In this document: positions 18,730-30,377 of the stretch, one piece after another | How the letters are laid out: each line of letters opens with the position of its first letter | Position numbering within the stretch: the first letter of the stretch is position 1 | DNA from: Saccharothrix algeriensis | Lineage (GTDB): Bacteria > Actinomycetota > Actinomycetes > Mycobacteriales > Pseudonocardiaceae | DNA: 64,000 nucleotides | NCBI RefSeq assembly: GCF_016907655.1 | Contig: NZ_JAFBCL010000001.1 | Location: 2,638,001 to 2,702,000 of the forward strand | Direction of reading: 5' to 3' | Made by a program: the position numbers and the translations under genes | The notes under the pieces: model-generated | Database searches by the model: none | Told to the model about the DNA's origin: nothing | Seen by the model: only the letters and a program-made list of their open reading frames with translations

Positions 18730-20499
18730 TCAGCCCTCGGCCGTCTCCGCCGCCACCAGCCACTGCCCCTCGACCTCGGCCGCCTCCGCCAGCACGGCGC
18801 GCAGCTGGGCGTCCAGCCCCATCAACCGCTCCGGATCCGTGGCCGCCTCCGCCAGGGCGGCGTGCAGCTCCGCCTCCTTCTTCTGCAGCACCTCCAACCG
18901 GCGCTCCAGCCGGGCCAGCTCCTTGCGCGCCGCGCGCTGGTCGGCCGCCGAGGTCTGCACCCGGGCCCTCGGCGCGGCCGGCGCGGCGGCGGCGTCGCGC
19001 TGGAGGTCGCGGCGGCGGAGGTACTCCTCGATGCCGCCCGGCAGGTCGGTCAGGCCGCCGTCGCCGAGCAGGGCCACCACGCGGTCGCACACGCGCTCCA
19101 CCAGGTAGCGGTCGTGGGAGATGACGACCAGGGTGCCCGGCCACGAGTCGAGCAGGTCCTCCAGCTGCTGGAGGGTGTCGATGTCGAGGTCGTTGGTCGG
19201 CTCGTCGAGCAGCAGCACGTTCGGCTCGGCCATCAGCAGCCGGCACAGCTGGAGCCGCCGCCGCTCGCCGCCGGACAGGTCGCCGACCGGCGTCCACTGC
19301 TTCTGCGACGAGAAGCCGAAGCGCTCGGCGAGCTGGGAGGCCGACAGCTCCTGCTTGCCCAGCACCACCCGCCGCGCGACCTCCTCCACGGCCTCCAGCA
19401 CGCGCAGCGAGCCGTCCAGGTCGTGCAGCTCCTGGCTCAGGTGCGCCAGTTTCACCGTCTGGCCCTGGACGCGCCTGCCCGCGTCCGGCTCGCGCTCCCC
19501 GGCCAGCACCTTGAGCAGCGTCGTCTTGCCCGAGCCGTTGACGCCGACGATGCCGACCCGGTCGCCGGGCCCGATGCGCCAGGTCAGGTCCCGCACCAGG
19601 GTGCGGTCGCCGACGGTCAGGGTGACGTCCTCCAGCTCCACCACCGTGCGGCCCAGGCGGCGCTTGGCGAACGCCAGCAGCTCGACGCTGTCGCGCGGCG
19701 CGGGCACGTCGGAGATCAGCGCCTCCGCCGCCTCGATGCGGTAGCGCGGCTTGGACGTCCGGGCCGGCGCGCCCCGGCGCAGCCAGGCCAGCTCCTTGCG
19801 GGCCAGGTTGCGGCGCTTCTCCTCGATCGCGTCGGCCAGCCGGGCGCGCTCGGCGCGGGCGAAGACCCAGTCCGCGTAGCCGCCCTCGTACTGCTCGACG
19901 CGGCCGTTGACGACCTCCCACGTGCGGGAGCAGACCGTGTCCAGGAACCACCGGTCGTGGGTCACCACGACCAGGGCCGTGCGGCGGGCCAGCAGGTGCT
20001 CCGCGAGCCAGCGCACGCCCTCGACGTCCAGGTGGTTGGTGGGCTCGTCCAGCACCACCAGGTCCAGTTCGCGCACCAGCGCGGCGGCCAGCGCGACGCG
20101 GCGGCGCTCGCCACCGGACATCGTGCCGACCGGCGAGTCCAGCCCGAGCGCCGTGATGCCCAGCCCGTCCAGGATCGAGCGGACCCGCGCGTCGGCGGCC
20201 CACTCGTGCTCGGCGTCGAACCCGAGCGGGTCGATCACGGCGTTGCGCACCGTCGAGCCCTCGGGCAGCTCGGTCCGCTGCGTGACCACCGCCATCCGCA
20301 GGTCGCGGTTGCGGCTGACCCGCCCCTCGTCCGGCTCGGCGACGCCCGCCAGGACCTCCAGCAGCGTCGTCTTGCCGCCGCCGTTGAGGCCGACGACGCC
20401 GATCCGGTCGCCCTCCCCCACGCCGAGGGACACCTCGGCCAGCAGCGGACGCACACCGAACGACTTGGAGACCGACTCCAAGTTGACCAAGTTGGCCAT
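18730..20499 (-). CDS. ABC-F family ATPase (Uup/Ettа-like)
   Basis: A 589-residue protein with two ABC domains and no membrane segments: Walker A GLNGGGKTT and GVNGSGKTT, signatures MSGGERRRVAL and LSGGERRRLQL, and Walker B VVLDEPTNHLD and LLLDEPTNDLD. The charged linker between the domains and a C-terminal coiled coil (AARKELARLERRLEVLQKK) resemble Uup-type ABC-F proteins. Such proteins act on ribosomes (translation factors or antibiotic protection) and some affect DNA repair; the subtype cannot be settled here. It starts 20 bp after ispE and is likely co-transcribed with it. The frame is open upstream through ispE, but the ATG at 20499 begins the conserved domain. Confidence 0.9.
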   Translation of the reverse strand: MANLVNLESVSKSFGVRPLLAEVSLGVGEGDRIGVVGLNGGGKTTLLEVLAGVAEPDEGRVSRNRDLRMAVVTQRTELPEGSTVRNAVIDPLGFDAEHEWAADARVRSILDGLGITALGLDSPVGTMSGGERRRVALAAALVRELDLVVLDEPTNHLDVEGVRWLAEHLLARRTALVVVTHDRWFLDTVCSRTWEVVNGRVEQYEGGYADWVFARAERARLADAIEEKRRNLARKELAWLRRGAPARTSKPRYRIEAAEALISDVPAPRDSVELLAFAKRRLGRTVVELEDVTLTVGDRTLVRDLTWRIGPGDRVGIVGVNGSGKTTLLKVLAGEREPDAGRRVQGQTVKLAHLSQELHDLDGSLRVLEAVEEVARRVVLGKQELSASQLAERFGFSSQKQWTPVGDLSGGERRRLQLCRLLMAEPNVLLLDEPTNDLDIDTLQQLEDLLDSWPGTLVVISHDRYLVERVCDRVVALLGDGGLTDLPGGIEEYLRRRDLQRDAAAAPAAPRARVQTSAADQRAARKELARLERRLEVLQKKEAELHAALAEAATDPERLMGLDAQLRAVLAEAAEVEGQWLVAAETAEG

Positions 20500-20519
20500 C
20501 AACACACCTTCGTCGAGGG

Positions 20520-21485
20520 TTAAGCGTGGACCTCGGGCGGCGTCGGGCGAGGGGCCTCCTCGGCGCCGACGACCCGCGCCCCGTGCACCGGCCCCTGCGC
20601 GACCCGGACCGTCCGGCAGACGCCCGCGCCCGCCAGCTCGGCCGCGACCCGGACCGCCGAGTCGCCGTCCGTGCAGAGGAACGCGCAGGTGGGGCCGGAG
20701 CCGGACACCATGCCCGCGAGCGCCCCCGCGTCGACGCCCGCTCGCAGGGTGCGGCGCAGGTTGGGCCGCAGCGACACGGCGGCGGCCTGCAGGTCGTTGC
20801 CGAGCAGCAGGGCCAGCTGCCGGGGGTCCCCCGACGCCAGGCCCTCCAGCACGGCCTCCGCCGGGCCCACCCGGGGCGGGTCGCCGTCGGCGCGCAGCCG
20901 GTCCAGCTCGTCGAACACCTCGGGCGTGGACAGGCCGCGCCGGTCGAAGGCCAGCACCCAGTGGAACGTGTGCCGGGCGAGCACGGGCACGATCTGGTCG
21001 CCCCGGTCGGTGCCCAGGGCCGTGCCACCGTACAGGGCGAACGGCACGTCGGCGCCGATCCGCCCGGCCAGCGCGGCCAGCTCGTCGCGCCCGACCTCCA
21101 GCCGCCACAGCGAGGCCAGCCCGACCAGCGTGGCGGCGGCGTCGGCGCTGCCGCCCGCCATGCCGCCCGCGACCGGGATGCTCTTGCGGATCACCACGCG
21201 CACCTTGGGGTCGTCGGGGTCGCGCCCGACGTGCTCGGCCAGCGCCCGCACCGCGCGCCAGGCGAGGTTGGACGGCCCGGTGGGCACGGAGTCCGCGCCC
21301 TCGCCGTGCACCTCGACGCCCGGGTCGTCGGCGACGGCGACCGTCACCTCGTCGGTGAGGGACAGCGCCTGGAAGATCGTCACCAGGTCGTGGTAGCCGT
21401 CCGCGCGCGGGTCGCCGACCGCCAGGTGCAGGTTGACCTTGGCCGGGACGCGGACGGTGACCGGGGGTGGGACTACGGCGAGCAC
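20520..21485 (-). CDS. ispE: 4-diphosphocytidyl-2-C-methyl-D-erythritol kinase
   Basis: A 321-residue GHMP kinase that phosphorylates CDP-ME in the MEP isoprenoid pathway, supplying polyprenyl carriers for cell-wall synthesis. Motifs are [20 protein letters not shown] at the N terminus, the ATP loop [15 protein letters not shown] near residue 109, and GSGPTCAFL near the C terminus. The start is a GTG. It is normally next to ksgA in actinobacteria; here metNIQ is inserted between them. Confidence 0.96.
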   Translation of the reverse strand: MLAVVPPPVTVRVPAKVNLHLAVGDPRADGYHDLVTIFQALSLTDEVTVAVADDPGVEVHGEGADSVPTGPSNLAWRAVRALAEHVGRDPDDPKVRVVIRKSIPVAGGMAGGSADAAATLVGLASLWRLEVGRDELAALAGRIGADVPFALYGGTALGTDRGDQIVPVLARHTFHWVLAFDRRGLSTPEVFDELDRLRADGDPPRVGPAEAVLEGLASGDPRQLALLLGNDLQAAAVSLRPNLRRTLRAGVDAGALAGMVSGSGPTCAFLCTDGDSAVRVAAELAGAGVCRTVRVAQGPVHGARVVGAEEAPRPTPPEVHA

Positions 21486-21618
21486 GTCATGAAGCCTACG
21501 GGCGTCCGAGGGGTGCTCGCTCCCACCCGTCCCGGACCGGCGGCGGAAGCGGTGCGGGAACCCGGCGGACCGGAGCCGGCCGGGCGACCGCGCCGCGGCG
21601 GACCTCCCGACGCGGGAC

Positions 21619-21659
21619 GTGCCCCCCGCCCCCGGGAGGACCGGGGGCGGGGGGCACGC
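21619..21659 (-). terminator. Strong hairpin terminator after metQ
   Basis: A perfect 18-bp stem (21619-21636 with 21642-21659) closes a 5-nt loop GAGGA, 31 bp beyond the metQ stop. It ends the metNIQ transcript and separates it from ispE. Confidence 0.8.
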
Positions 21660-21689
21660 CGAACGGGCCGCGCGGCCCCTCGCGAACGG

Positions 21690-22499
21690 TCACACGGCCA
21701 GCACGGACCCCGCGAACGTCTCCTTGATGTAGTCCTTCACCTGCTGCGACTGCAGCAGCGCCAGCAGGTCCTTGATCCGCTTGTCGTCCTTCAGCTCGGC
21801 CCGGGTCACCAGGCCGTTGGCGTTCGGGTTGCCCTCGGCCTTCTCCAGCGCCAGCGCGTCCTCCGCCGGCTTGAGCTGCGCGTCGATGGCGTAGTTGCCG
21901 TTCACCACGGACGCGTCGGTGTCGTCCAGCGAGCGCGGCAGCTGCGCCGCCTCCAGCTCGATGAACTCCAGGTTCTTCGGGTTCTCCGCGATGTCCCGGA
22001 CGGTCGCCGTCTCGCCGGCGCCCGACTTGAGCTTGATCAGGCCGTTGTCCTGGAGCAGGCGCAGGCCGCGCGCCTCGTTGGTGGCGTCGTTGGCGACCGC
22101 GACCTTGGCGCCGTCCGGCAGGTCGGCGAGCTTCTTGTGCTTCTTGGAGTACACGCCCAGCGGCTCGACGTGGACCGGGCCGATCCACTCCAGCGTCGCG
22201 CCGCTGTCGGCCTTGAACGTCTCCAGGTACGGCACGGTCTGGAAGTAGTTCGCGTCCAGCGAGCCGTCCACCAGGGCGGTGTTGGGCTGCACGTAGTCGG
22301 TGAACTCCACGACCTCGACCTTGAGGCCCTTCTCGGCGGCCAGGTTGTCCGCGACGTACTTGAGCACCTGGGCGTGCGGGACGGGGCTGACGCCCACCTT
22401 AAGGGGGGCGTCCGGGTCGGACGCGGCCCCTCCGGTCTGGCCGCTTCCGCAGCCGACCGCGATCAGCAGCACGGCGACGAGGGCAGCACGAATGCGCAT
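21690..22499 (-). CDS. metQ: Methionine ABC transporter substrate-binding lipoprotein
   Basis: About 269 residues. Signal peptide with lipobox LIAVGC, then the NlpA/MetQ fold: LKVGVSPVPHAQVLKYV, YVQPNTALVDGSLDANYFQT, and NGNYAIDAQLKPAEDAL near the C terminus. It should capture methionine for MetNI at the membrane surface. The ATG at 22499 is preferred over an in-frame GTG 18 nt upstream because GAAGGA lies 7 nt before it. It is the last gene of metN-metI-metQ. Confidence 0.93.
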   Translation of the reverse strand: MRIRAALVAVLLIAVGCGSGQTGGAASDPDAPLKVGVSPVPHAQVLKYVADNLAAEKGLKVEVVEFTDYVQPNTALVDGSLDANYFQTVPYLETFKADSGATLEWIGPVHVEPLGVYSKKHKKLADLPDGAKVAVANDATNEARGLRLLQDNGLIKLKSGAGETATVRDIAENPKNLEFIELEAAQLPRSLDDTDASVVNGNYAIDAQLKPAEDALALEKAEGNPNANGLVTRAELKDDKRIKDLLALLQSQQVKDYIKETFAGSVLAV

Positions 22500-22538
22500 G
22501 GGTCTTCCTTCACTCACGGGTGGAACGAAAGGCGGAGG

Positions 22539-23222
22539 TCACACGGTGGCGTGGCGACGGCGGTCCACGGCGCGCGCCACGCGGTTCGCGGTGAACTGGA
22601 TCAGGGTGGCGATGACCGCCAGCACGGCCACCGTCGCCAGCATGTAGCGGTCGTCGAACCGCTGGTAGCCCTGGCGCACCGCGAGGTCGCCGAGGCCGCC
22701 GCCGCCGACGACGCCGGCCATCGCCGAGTAGCCGAGCAGGGCGATCGCGGTCACGCCGATGGCGTTGACCAGCGCGGGGAACGACTCGCGGAGCAGCACG
22801 CTGCGCACGATCCGCAGGATGGAGGCGCCGGTCGTGACCGCCGCCTCCACCGCCGCCACGTGCACTTCCGACAGGACGTTCTGGACGAGCCTGCCGACGA
22901 ACGGGATGGCCCCGATCGCGAGCGGCACGACGGCCGCCGAGGGACCGGCGGTGGTGCCGACCAGCAGCCTCGTCACCGAGGTCAGCAGGACCAGCAGCAC
23001 CAGGAACGGCATGGAGCGGCCGAGGTCGACCACGAAGCCGACCAGTTTGTGCACCACGGGGCTGGGCCGCAGCCCACCGGGGGCGGTGAGCTGCAACCAG
23101 ACGCCGAGGGGGGTGCCGAGCAGAACGGCTATCAGGGTGGAGACGCCCACCATGTACAACGTCCCGCCGGTGGCGACCAGCGTGTCGTCGAGCACGGTGG
23201 ACCAGGGTGTTGCAGACCTCAC
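22539..23222 (-). CDS. metI: Methionine ABC transporter permease
   Basis: A 227-residue inner-membrane permease with five or six hydrophobic segments and the typical coupling-loop region AAVTTGASILRIVRSVLLRESFPALVNAI. The GTG at 23222 overlaps the metN stop as GTGA, showing translational coupling. It partners MetN and MetQ. Confidence 0.93.
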   Translation of the reverse strand: MRSATPWSTVLDDTLVATGGTLYMVGVSTLIAVLLGTPLGVWLQLTAPGGLRPSPVVHKLVGFVVDLGRSMPFLVLLVLLTSVTRLLVGTTAGPSAAVVPLAIGAIPFVGRLVQNVLSEVHVAAVEAAVTTGASILRIVRSVLLRESFPALVNAIGVTAIALLGYSAMAGVVGGGGLGDLAVRQGYQRFDDRYMLATVAVLAVIATLIQFTANRVARAVDRRRHATV

Positions 23223-24229
23223 GCAGCTACTCCTTGGGGACCGGCAAGTGTTCGGCGCACCGCGCCGCCCGCTTCCGCGATCCACTCCAACGCCGAATCG
23301 GCGCGCTCACCGGTCAGACCGACCCGGAACCGCGCCACGGGGGTTTCGCCGAGCCGCGTCAGGCCGCCGCCCAGCAGGTTCAGCTCGACGCCGAACCGGC
23401 TCGTCGCCTCGGGCAGCAGCGCGCCGACGGCGGCGAAGCCGACCAGCACGACGTCCGCGACCCGGTCGAACGAGCCCTCCAGCGCCGGGTTCTGGTCCAC
23501 GGCGGGCAGCAGCGAGGCGGCCGTGCGCGAGGACGCGTCCGAGACCAGGTCGAGCACCTTGCCGTGCTCCACGACGCGACCGCCGTCGAGCACCGCCACG
23601 TCGTCGCAGATCCGGCGGACCACGCCCATGTCGTGGGTCACCACGAGCACCGTCACGCCCAGCTCGGAGCGCGCGCGGTCCAGCACGGTGAGCACCGAGC
23701 CGGTCGTGTCCGGGTCCAGGGCCGAGGTCGGCTCGTCGGCCAGCAGCACCGACGGGCTGGCCGCCAGGGCGCGCGCGACGGCGATCCGCTGGCGCTGGCC
23801 GCCGGAGAGCTGGTCGGGGTAGGTGCCCGCCTTGTCGGTCAGGCCCACGAGGTCGAGCAGCTCGGCGACGCGGGTGCGCCGCTGCGGTCCGGGCACGCCC
23901 GCCGACTCCAGCGGCAGGGCCACGTTGCCCGCGGCGGTGCGCTGGCGCAGCAGCGAGTCGCCCTGCGGCACGACGCCGATCTGCCGGCGGGCGGCGCGCA
24001 GCGCGGGGCCGCCGAGCGAGACCAGGTCGGTGCCGTCGACGCGGATGGCGCCGCTGTCGGGCCGCTCCAGGAGCGCGACGCACCGCGCCAGGGTGGACTT
24101 GCCCGCCCCGCTGGGGCCGACGACGCCGAGGACGGTGCCCGCGGCGACGTCCAGGTTCACGCCGTCCAGCGCGCGAACCTGACCGGTACTCCCGGGGAAG
24201 GTCTTGGTGAGGTTCTCAACAGTGATCAC
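23219..24229 (-). CDS. metN: Methionine ABC transporter ATP-binding protein
   Basis: About 336 residues. Walker A GPSGAGKST, signature LSGGQRQRIAVARAL and Walker B VLLADEPTSALDP are followed by a C-terminal NIL/ACT-like domain (about residues 265-336), the methionine-sensing module of MetN. The GTG at 24229 is preferred because GGAG lies 6 nt upstream; a GTG at 24241 is an alternative. Expression should be controlled by the S-box riboswitch at 24432-24520. Confidence 0.93.
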   Translation of the reverse strand: MITVENLTKTFPGSTGQVRALDGVNLDVAAGTVLGVVGPSGAGKSTLARCVALLERPDSGAIRVDGTDLVSLGGPALRAARRQIGVVPQGDSLLRQRTAAGNVALPLESAGVPGPQRRTRVAELLDLVGLTDKAGTYPDQLSGGQRQRIAVARALAASPSVLLADEPTSALDPDTTGSVLTVLDRARSELGVTVLVVTHDMGVVRRICDDVAVLDGGRVVEHGKVLDLVSDASSRTAASLLPAVDQNPALEGSFDRVADVVLVGFAAVGALLPEATSRFGVELNLLGGGLTRLGETPVARFRVGLTGERADSALEWIAEAGGAVRRTLAGPQGVAA

Positions 24230-24431
24230 GTTTCGCTCCACGACTGCACGCGACCGCGCACGCTCGTGGCGTGCGCGTACGGAGGCCGGCTCAAGGGTGT
24301 TCGTCCGCGGGCGGACTGCGAGGACTCGGGGGTGCGCCTAAGCTCAGCGGTGGCTGCGACAGCCCGATACCGTGCGGCGGCCGTGGTCGACGACTCGCCG
24401 GCGAGTGAGCAGCATCCTGGGCACGTGATCC

Positions 24432-24520
24432 TCCATCGCTCCTGGCTGAAGCACCTGCCTCCGGGTGGAGGTGGTTGCTGCGGCGTCGTGGAGCCAGGTC
24501 TCTCGGCCGCTCGGGATGGC
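24432..24520 (-). promoter_or_regulatory. SAM-I (S-box) riboswitch controlling metNIQ
   Basis: Read on the minus strand, this segment carries the S-box core. It has a closing helix CCATC (24519-24515) with GATGG (24437-24433), the purine-rich CCGAGAGACCTGGCTC, the conserved GCAGCAACC, a CCTCC/GGAGG hairpin, and then CAGGTGCTTCAGCCAGG. Such elements bind S-adenosylmethionine and shut off methionine uptake or synthesis genes, which fits metN about 200 nt downstream. The intervening DNA contains the palindrome ACTCGCCGGCGAGT (24392-24405), which may be part of the expression platform. A TTGACG -35-like element lies upstream (24578-24573 on the minus strand). Confidence 0.8.
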
Positions 24521-24611
24521 AGCACGAGTACACCGGAGAGCGTGGCTTGAACGCAAGCTCCGATGAGGATCGTTCGTCAAATCACACCGTCGGCCGACTG
24601 CTCACGGGCCT

Positions 24612-25493
24612 CTAACCTGCGGAAACCTCCGCGATCCGGAGGAATTCCCCGATCCGCAGTTGCTCACCCCGGGCGCCCGGGTCGACCCCCGCGGCCAGCA
24701 GCAGCCGCTCGGCCCGCGCGGCCGAACCGGCCCACCCGGCCAGCGCGCCGCGCAGGGTCTTGCGCCGCTGGGCGAACGCCGCGTCCACCAGTGCGAACAA
24801 CGCCTCCCGGGGCACGCCGGCCGGCTCCGGGTGGCGGGTGAACGCCACCAGCGCGGAGTCCACGTTCGGCACCGGCCAGAACACCGAGCGGGGCACCGGG
24901 CCGGCCCGGCGGGCGTCGGCGTACCAGGCGAGCTTCACGCTCGGCACCCCGTAGACCTTGCTGCCCGGCCCGGCGGCCATCCGGTCGGCCACCTCCGACT
25001 GCACCATCACCAGGCCGGTGCGCAGCGACGGCAGCTCGGCCAGCAGGTGCAGCACCACCGGCACCGCGACGTTGTACGGGAGGTTGGCCACCAGGGCGGT
25101 CGGCGGCGCGGGGAACCGGTCGGCCGTGACGCGCAGGGCGTCGGCCTCGACCACCGCCAGCCGGTCGGCGAGGCCGGGCGCGCGCTCGGCCGCGGTCCGC
25201 GGGAGCCGGCCCGCCAGCACCGGGTCGATCTCCACCGCCACCAGCCGCCGGCACGCCGGGAGCAGCGCCAGCGTCAGCGACCCCAGCCCCGGCCCCACTT
25301 CGAGCACCACGTCGTCGGGGCCCAGCTCGGCCGCCGCCACGATCCTGCGCACCGTGTTCGGGTCGTGCACGAAGTTCTGGCCGAGCTTCTTGGTGGGCCG
25401 GATGTCCAGCTCGGCGGCCAGCCGACGGACGTCGGCAGGGCCCAGGAGCGCGCTCACGGGCTCAGCCGCCGACGAAGCCTCAGTCACGCCCAC
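24612..25493 (-). CDS. ksgA: 16S rRNA dimethyladenosine transferase
   Basis: A 293-residue RsmA/KsgA that dimethylates A1518 and A1519 of 16S rRNA during 30S maturation. It has [12 protein letters not shown] at the N terminus, the SAM-binding [11 protein letters not shown] (about residue 64) and the catalytic [10 protein letters not shown] motif, with a C-terminal helical domain containing [12 protein letters not shown]. The GTG start adds a short Ala/Ser-rich N terminus. Position next to rpfB is conserved in actinobacteria. Confidence 0.96.
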   Translation of the reverse strand: MGVTEASSAAEPVSALLGPADVRRLAAELDIRPTKKLGQNFVHDPNTVRRIVAAAELGPDDVVLEVGPGLGSLTLALLPACRRLVAVEIDPVLAGRLPRTAAERAPGLADRLAVVEADALRVTADRFPAPPTALVANLPYNVAVPVVLHLLAELPSLRTGLVMVQSEVADRMAAGPGSKVYGVPSVKLAWYADARRAGPVPRSVFWPVPNVDSALVAFTRHPEPAGVPREALFALVDAAFAQRRKTLRGALAGWAGSAARAERLLLAAGVDPGARGEQLRIGEFLRIAEVSAG

Positions 25494-25528
25494 ATTCTCC
25501 CCCAGCCCGCCCCCGCGCCCCCAACCGG

Positions 25529-25703
25529 TGCCACGGGCTCCCGATCCCCACCACGCCAGGGATGCGCCCGGCGGGGCCGCGTCGGCGCCTGGACTGAGCC
25601 AATCCGCCGACGCGGAGCCTGCGGAGCGTCAGCGGATTCGCGAGGGAAGGCGCCGACTCCAAGCGCCCCGCCCGCCCCGATGAAGTCGGGGCAATCCAAC
25701 ACC
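25529..25703. repeat. Palindromic repeat element, copy A
   Basis: About 175 bp, nearly identical to copy B. It folds into a nested stem: outer arms GTCGGCGCCT (25581-25590) and AGGCGCCGAC (25648-25657), inner arms AATCCGC (25601-25607) and GCGGATT (25632-25638). CCGCGTCGGCG can alternatively pair with CGCCGACGCGG. It ends in GGGGCAATCCAACAC. No convincing protein is encoded. Confidence 0.8.
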
Positions 25704-25712
25704 GCGCACCGA

Positions 25713-25885
25713 TGCCAGGGGCTCCCGATCCCCACGCCTCGGATGCGCCCGGCGGGGCCGCGTCGACGCCTGGACTGAGCCAATCCGCCGACGCGGAGCC
25801 TGCGGAGCGTCAGCGGATTCGCGAGGGAAGGCGCCGACTCCAAGCGGCCCCGCCCGCCCCGACGGAGTCGGGGCAATCCAACACA
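25713..25885. repeat. Palindromic repeat element, copy B
   Basis: A second copy, offset by 181-184 bp from copy A. It differs by a 3-bp deletion near the start, one inserted base near the end and a few substitutions, one of which breaks a pair in the outer stem. The next 13 bp (GGGGCAATCAATT) begin a third unit that stops at the rpfB stop codon. The two copies fill the ksgA-rpfB gap, where a terminator for rpfB is expected. Confidence 0.8.
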
Positions 25886-25899
25886 GCCGGGGCAATCAA

Positions 25900-27526
<1,627 letters not shown>

Positions 27527-27600
27527 CACCCCTGTCCGGGTTGTGAGGTCAGTCACCCCGTCGGGGGAGCAAGCCGGTCGGCCATTCGTCGTAAAGAGCA

Positions 27601-28437
27601 CTAGCTTTGCACCGCGTCACCGAGTTTGAAGACCCGCTCGGCGTTCCGGGTGACAGTTGACGCCAGCTCGGCCAATTCCACGTGACGCAGCGTCGCAAGA
27701 TCACGGAGCGTGTAGTTCGCGCAGTACGGCTCGTTCGGGCGCCCCCGGAAGGGGTGCGGGGTGAGGAACGGCGCGTCGGTCTCCACGAGCACGTGGTCCG
27801 CCGGGACCCAGGCCGCCGCCTCGCGCAGCGCGTGCGCGTTGCGGAAGGTCGCGGTGCCCGCGAAGGACAGCACGAACCCCCGCTCCACGCACGCGCGCGC
27901 GAAGGCGAGGTCGCCGGAGAAGCAGTGGAAGACCACTGTGGACGGTGGTCCCTCCTCGTCCAGGATGCGCAGGACGTCGTCGTGCGCGTCCCGGTCGTGG
28001 ATCATCAACGCCTTGCCGACGCGCTTGGAAAGCTCGATGTGCCAGCGGAAAGCCTCGTGCTGCGCGGCCGGCGGCGAGTAGTCCCAGTAGTAGTCCAACC
28101 CGGTCTCCCCGACCGCGACCACCCGCGGCCGCGCGGCCAGGCGGGTCAGCTCCGCGCGGTCGGCGTCGGAGAAGGCGGCCGTGCGGGTCGGGTGCAGGGC
28201 CACCGCCGCGAAGACCCGCTCGTCCCACGTGGCGGCCTCGGCCGCCCACCGGGCGGACGCGAGGTCGTCCGCGACGGTGATCACGCGGTCCACGCCCGCC
28301 GCGTTCGCCCGGTCGAGCAATTCTCTTACCTGGTCGGGTGTTTCCGCCCCGCAGGCGTCGAGGTGGGTGTGCGCGTCGACCACCGGCGCCGGCAGCGCGT
28401 CCGGCACCGGCGGTCGTTCGCCCCGGCGTCCGCTCAC
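27601..28437 (-). CDS. tatD: TatD-family deoxyribonuclease
   Basis: A 278-residue metal-dependent hydrolase of the TIM-barrel TatD family: VVDAHTHLD near the N terminus, [32 protein letters not shown], and [10 protein letters not shown] with the last metal-binding Asp. Family members are 3'-5' DNases linked to DNA repair. The GTG at 28437 overlaps the metG stop as GTGA, so it is coupled to metG. This metG-tatD-rpfB-ksgA order is shared with mycobacteria. Confidence 0.94.
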   Translation of the reverse strand: MSGRRGERPPVPDALPAPVVDAHTHLDACGAETPDQVRELLDRANAAGVDRVITVADDLASARWAAEAATWDERVFAAVALHPTRTAAFSDADRAELTRLAARPRVVAVGETGLDYYWDYSPPAAQHEAFRWHIELSKRVGKALMIHDRDAHDDVLRILDEEGPPSTVVFHCFSGDLAFARACVERGFVLSFAGTATFRNAHALREAAAWVPADHVLVETDAPFLTPHPFRGRPNEPYCANYTLRDLATLRHVELAELASTVTRNAERVFKLGDAVQS

Positions 28438-30224
28438 CGCGCGATCGGGGCCCACTCGGGGCCGGTCTCGCCCAGTTCCGGGTCGAGCTTGGCGAACAGC
28501 GGCGCGGGCTTGGCCAGCGGTCGGCCGACCTCGATCGGCGTGGAACCCCAGCGCGCTTGCTCGGCCGCGTAGTCACCGGTCAGCACCGGGTACTCGCGGT
28601 CGGGGACGTCCAGGTCGGACACCTCGGTCAGCCGCGGCTGCGCCGACCACACGCCCGTGCCGCCCAGCGCCTCGTGCACCTGCTGCGCCGAGTGCGGCAG
28701 GAACGGCGTCAGCAGCGTGTTCGCGTCCTGGACGACCTGGAGCGCGGTGTGCAGGACGGTGTCCCGGCGCTCCGGGTCGTCCTTGAGCTTCCACGGCTCC
28801 TGCTCGGACAGGTAGCGGTTGGCCGCGCCGACGACCTTCATCGCCTCGCCGGAAGCCTGCTTGAACCGCGACCGGCGCAGGTGCCCGCCCACCACGTCGA
28901 ACGCCCTGCGGGACAGCTCCAGCAGCTCGTGGTCGGCCTGCGCCGGCGCGGTCGGCCGCGGGACCGCGCCCACGTTCTTGTGCGCCATCGAGATGGACCG
29001 GTTGACCAGGTTGCCCCACTCGTTGGCCAGCTCGAAGTTCGTGCGGCGCACGAACTCGTCCCAGGTGAAGTCGGTGTCCTGGTTCTCCGGGCCGGCGACG
29101 GAGATGAAGTAGCGCAGGGCGTCGGGCCCGAACTCGCGCAGGAAGTCGGTCACGTAGATGACGGTGCCGCGCGAGGTGGAGAACTTGGACCCGCTCATGG
29201 TCAGGAACTCGCTGGAGACGACCTCCGTGGGCAGGTTCAGCGTGCCGAACGCGCCCGGCTCGCCGCCCTTCGCGCCCTGGCCGTTCTGGCCGAGCAGCAG
29301 CGACGGCCAGATCAGCGAGTGGAAGACGATGTTGTCCTTGCCCATGAAGTAGTAGCCCAGGGCGTCGCCGGTCCAGAACTCCTTCCAGGCGTCGTCGTCG
29401 CCGCTGCGGCGGGCCCACTCGACCGACGCGCTGAGGTACCCGATGACCGCGTCGAACCACACGTAGAACCGCTTGAGCGGCTGGTCGCGCCACCCGTCGA
29501 GGGGGATCGGCACGCCCCAGTCCAGGTCGCGCGTGATGGCCCGCGGCCGAAGGTCGTCGAGCAGGTTCTGGCTGAACTTGAGGACGTTCGGCCGCCACTC
29601 CGTGCGGGTCCGCAGCCAGCCGCCGAGCGCGTCGATGAACTGCGGGAGGTCCAGGAACAGGTGCTCGGTCTCGACGAACCGCGGCACCTCGCCGTTGATC
29701 CGCGACCGCGGGTTCTTCAGGTCGATCGGGTCGAGCTGGTTGCCGCAGTTGTCGCACTGGTCGCCGCGCGCGCCGTCGTAGCCGCAGATCGGGCAGGTGC
29801 CCTCGATGTAGCGGTCGGGCAGCGTCCGGCCGGTGGACGGGCTGATCGCGCCCATCTCGGTCCGGGGCACCACGTAGCCGTTGCGCCACAGGGCGAGGAA
29901 CAGCTCCTGCACGACCTTGTAGTGGTTGCCGGTGGTGGTCCGCGTGAACAGGTCGTAGGACAGGCCGAGGCCCTGGAGGTCCTCGGCGATGACGCGGTTG
30001 TACTTGTCCGCGAGCTGCCGCTCGGTCAGGCCCTCCTTCTCGGCCTGGACCGAGATGGGCGTGCCGTGCTCGTCCGTGCCGGAGACCATCAGCACCCGGT
30101 TCCCCGACATCCGCATGAAGCGCGAGAACACGTCGGAGGGGACACCGAACCCTGATACGTGACCGATGTGGCGGGGCCCGTTCGCATACGGCCACGCCAC
30201 CGCGGTCAACACGGAGGCACTCAT
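28434..30224 (-). CDS. metG: Methionyl-tRNA synthetase
   Basis: A 596-residue class I synthetase. HIGHV lies at residue 19, the zinc knuckle [18 protein letters not shown] near 145-165, and the second ATP motif SKFSTSRG near 346 (the FSTS variant of KMSKS common in MetRS). The C-terminal anticodon-binding helices end the protein, with no tRNA-binding EMAP extension. It starts at an ATG; its upstream region faces the accessory pair at 30378. Confidence 0.97.
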   Translation of the reverse strand: MSASVLTAVAWPYANGPRHIGHVSGFGVPSDVFSRFMRMSGNRVLMVSGTDEHGTPISVQAEKEGLTERQLADKYNRVIAEDLQGLGLSYDLFTRTTTGNHYKVVQELFLALWRNGYVVPRTEMGAISPSTGRTLPDRYIEGTCPICGYDGARGDQCDNCGNQLDPIDLKNPRSRINGEVPRFVETEHLFLDLPQFIDALGGWLRTRTEWRPNVLKFSQNLLDDLRPRAITRDLDWGVPIPLDGWRDQPLKRFYVWFDAVIGYLSASVEWARRSGDDDAWKEFWTGDALGYYFMGKDNIVFHSLIWPSLLLGQNGQGAKGGEPGAFGTLNLPTEVVSSEFLTMSGSKFSTSRGTVIYVTDFLREFGPDALRYFISVAGPENQDTDFTWDEFVRRTNFELANEWGNLVNRSISMAHKNVGAVPRPTAPAQADHELLELSRRAFDVVGGHLRRSRFKQASGEAMKVVGAANRYLSEQEPWKLKDDPERRDTVLHTALQVVQDANTLLTPFLPHSAQQVHEALGGTGVWSAQPRLTEVSDLDVPDREYPVLTGDYAAEQARWGSTPIEVGRPLAKPAPLFAKLDPELGETGPEWAPIAR

Positions 30225-30365
30225 GTGCTAAGCCTACGGAGGTGCCACCACCTGGTTTCCGGCGGCTGCCGGTTGCGCGCCCGGTGCGCGCAACCGCGGG
30301 TCCGACCGGCCTCCGGGGCCGGCGCGTGATCGTCGATCTCGAACTTTCATGACAGTGAGCGCTGG

Positions 30366-30371
30366 TACGAT
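30366..30371 (+). promoter_or_regulatory. -10 element for a leaderless transcript
   Basis: TACGAT (30366-30371) ends 6 nt before the GTG at 30378, so RNA would start at or next to the start codon. There is no ribosome site before that GTG. The -35 (around TTTCAT, 30345-30350) is weak. Confidence 0.5.
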
Positions 30372-30377
30372 CACGCA

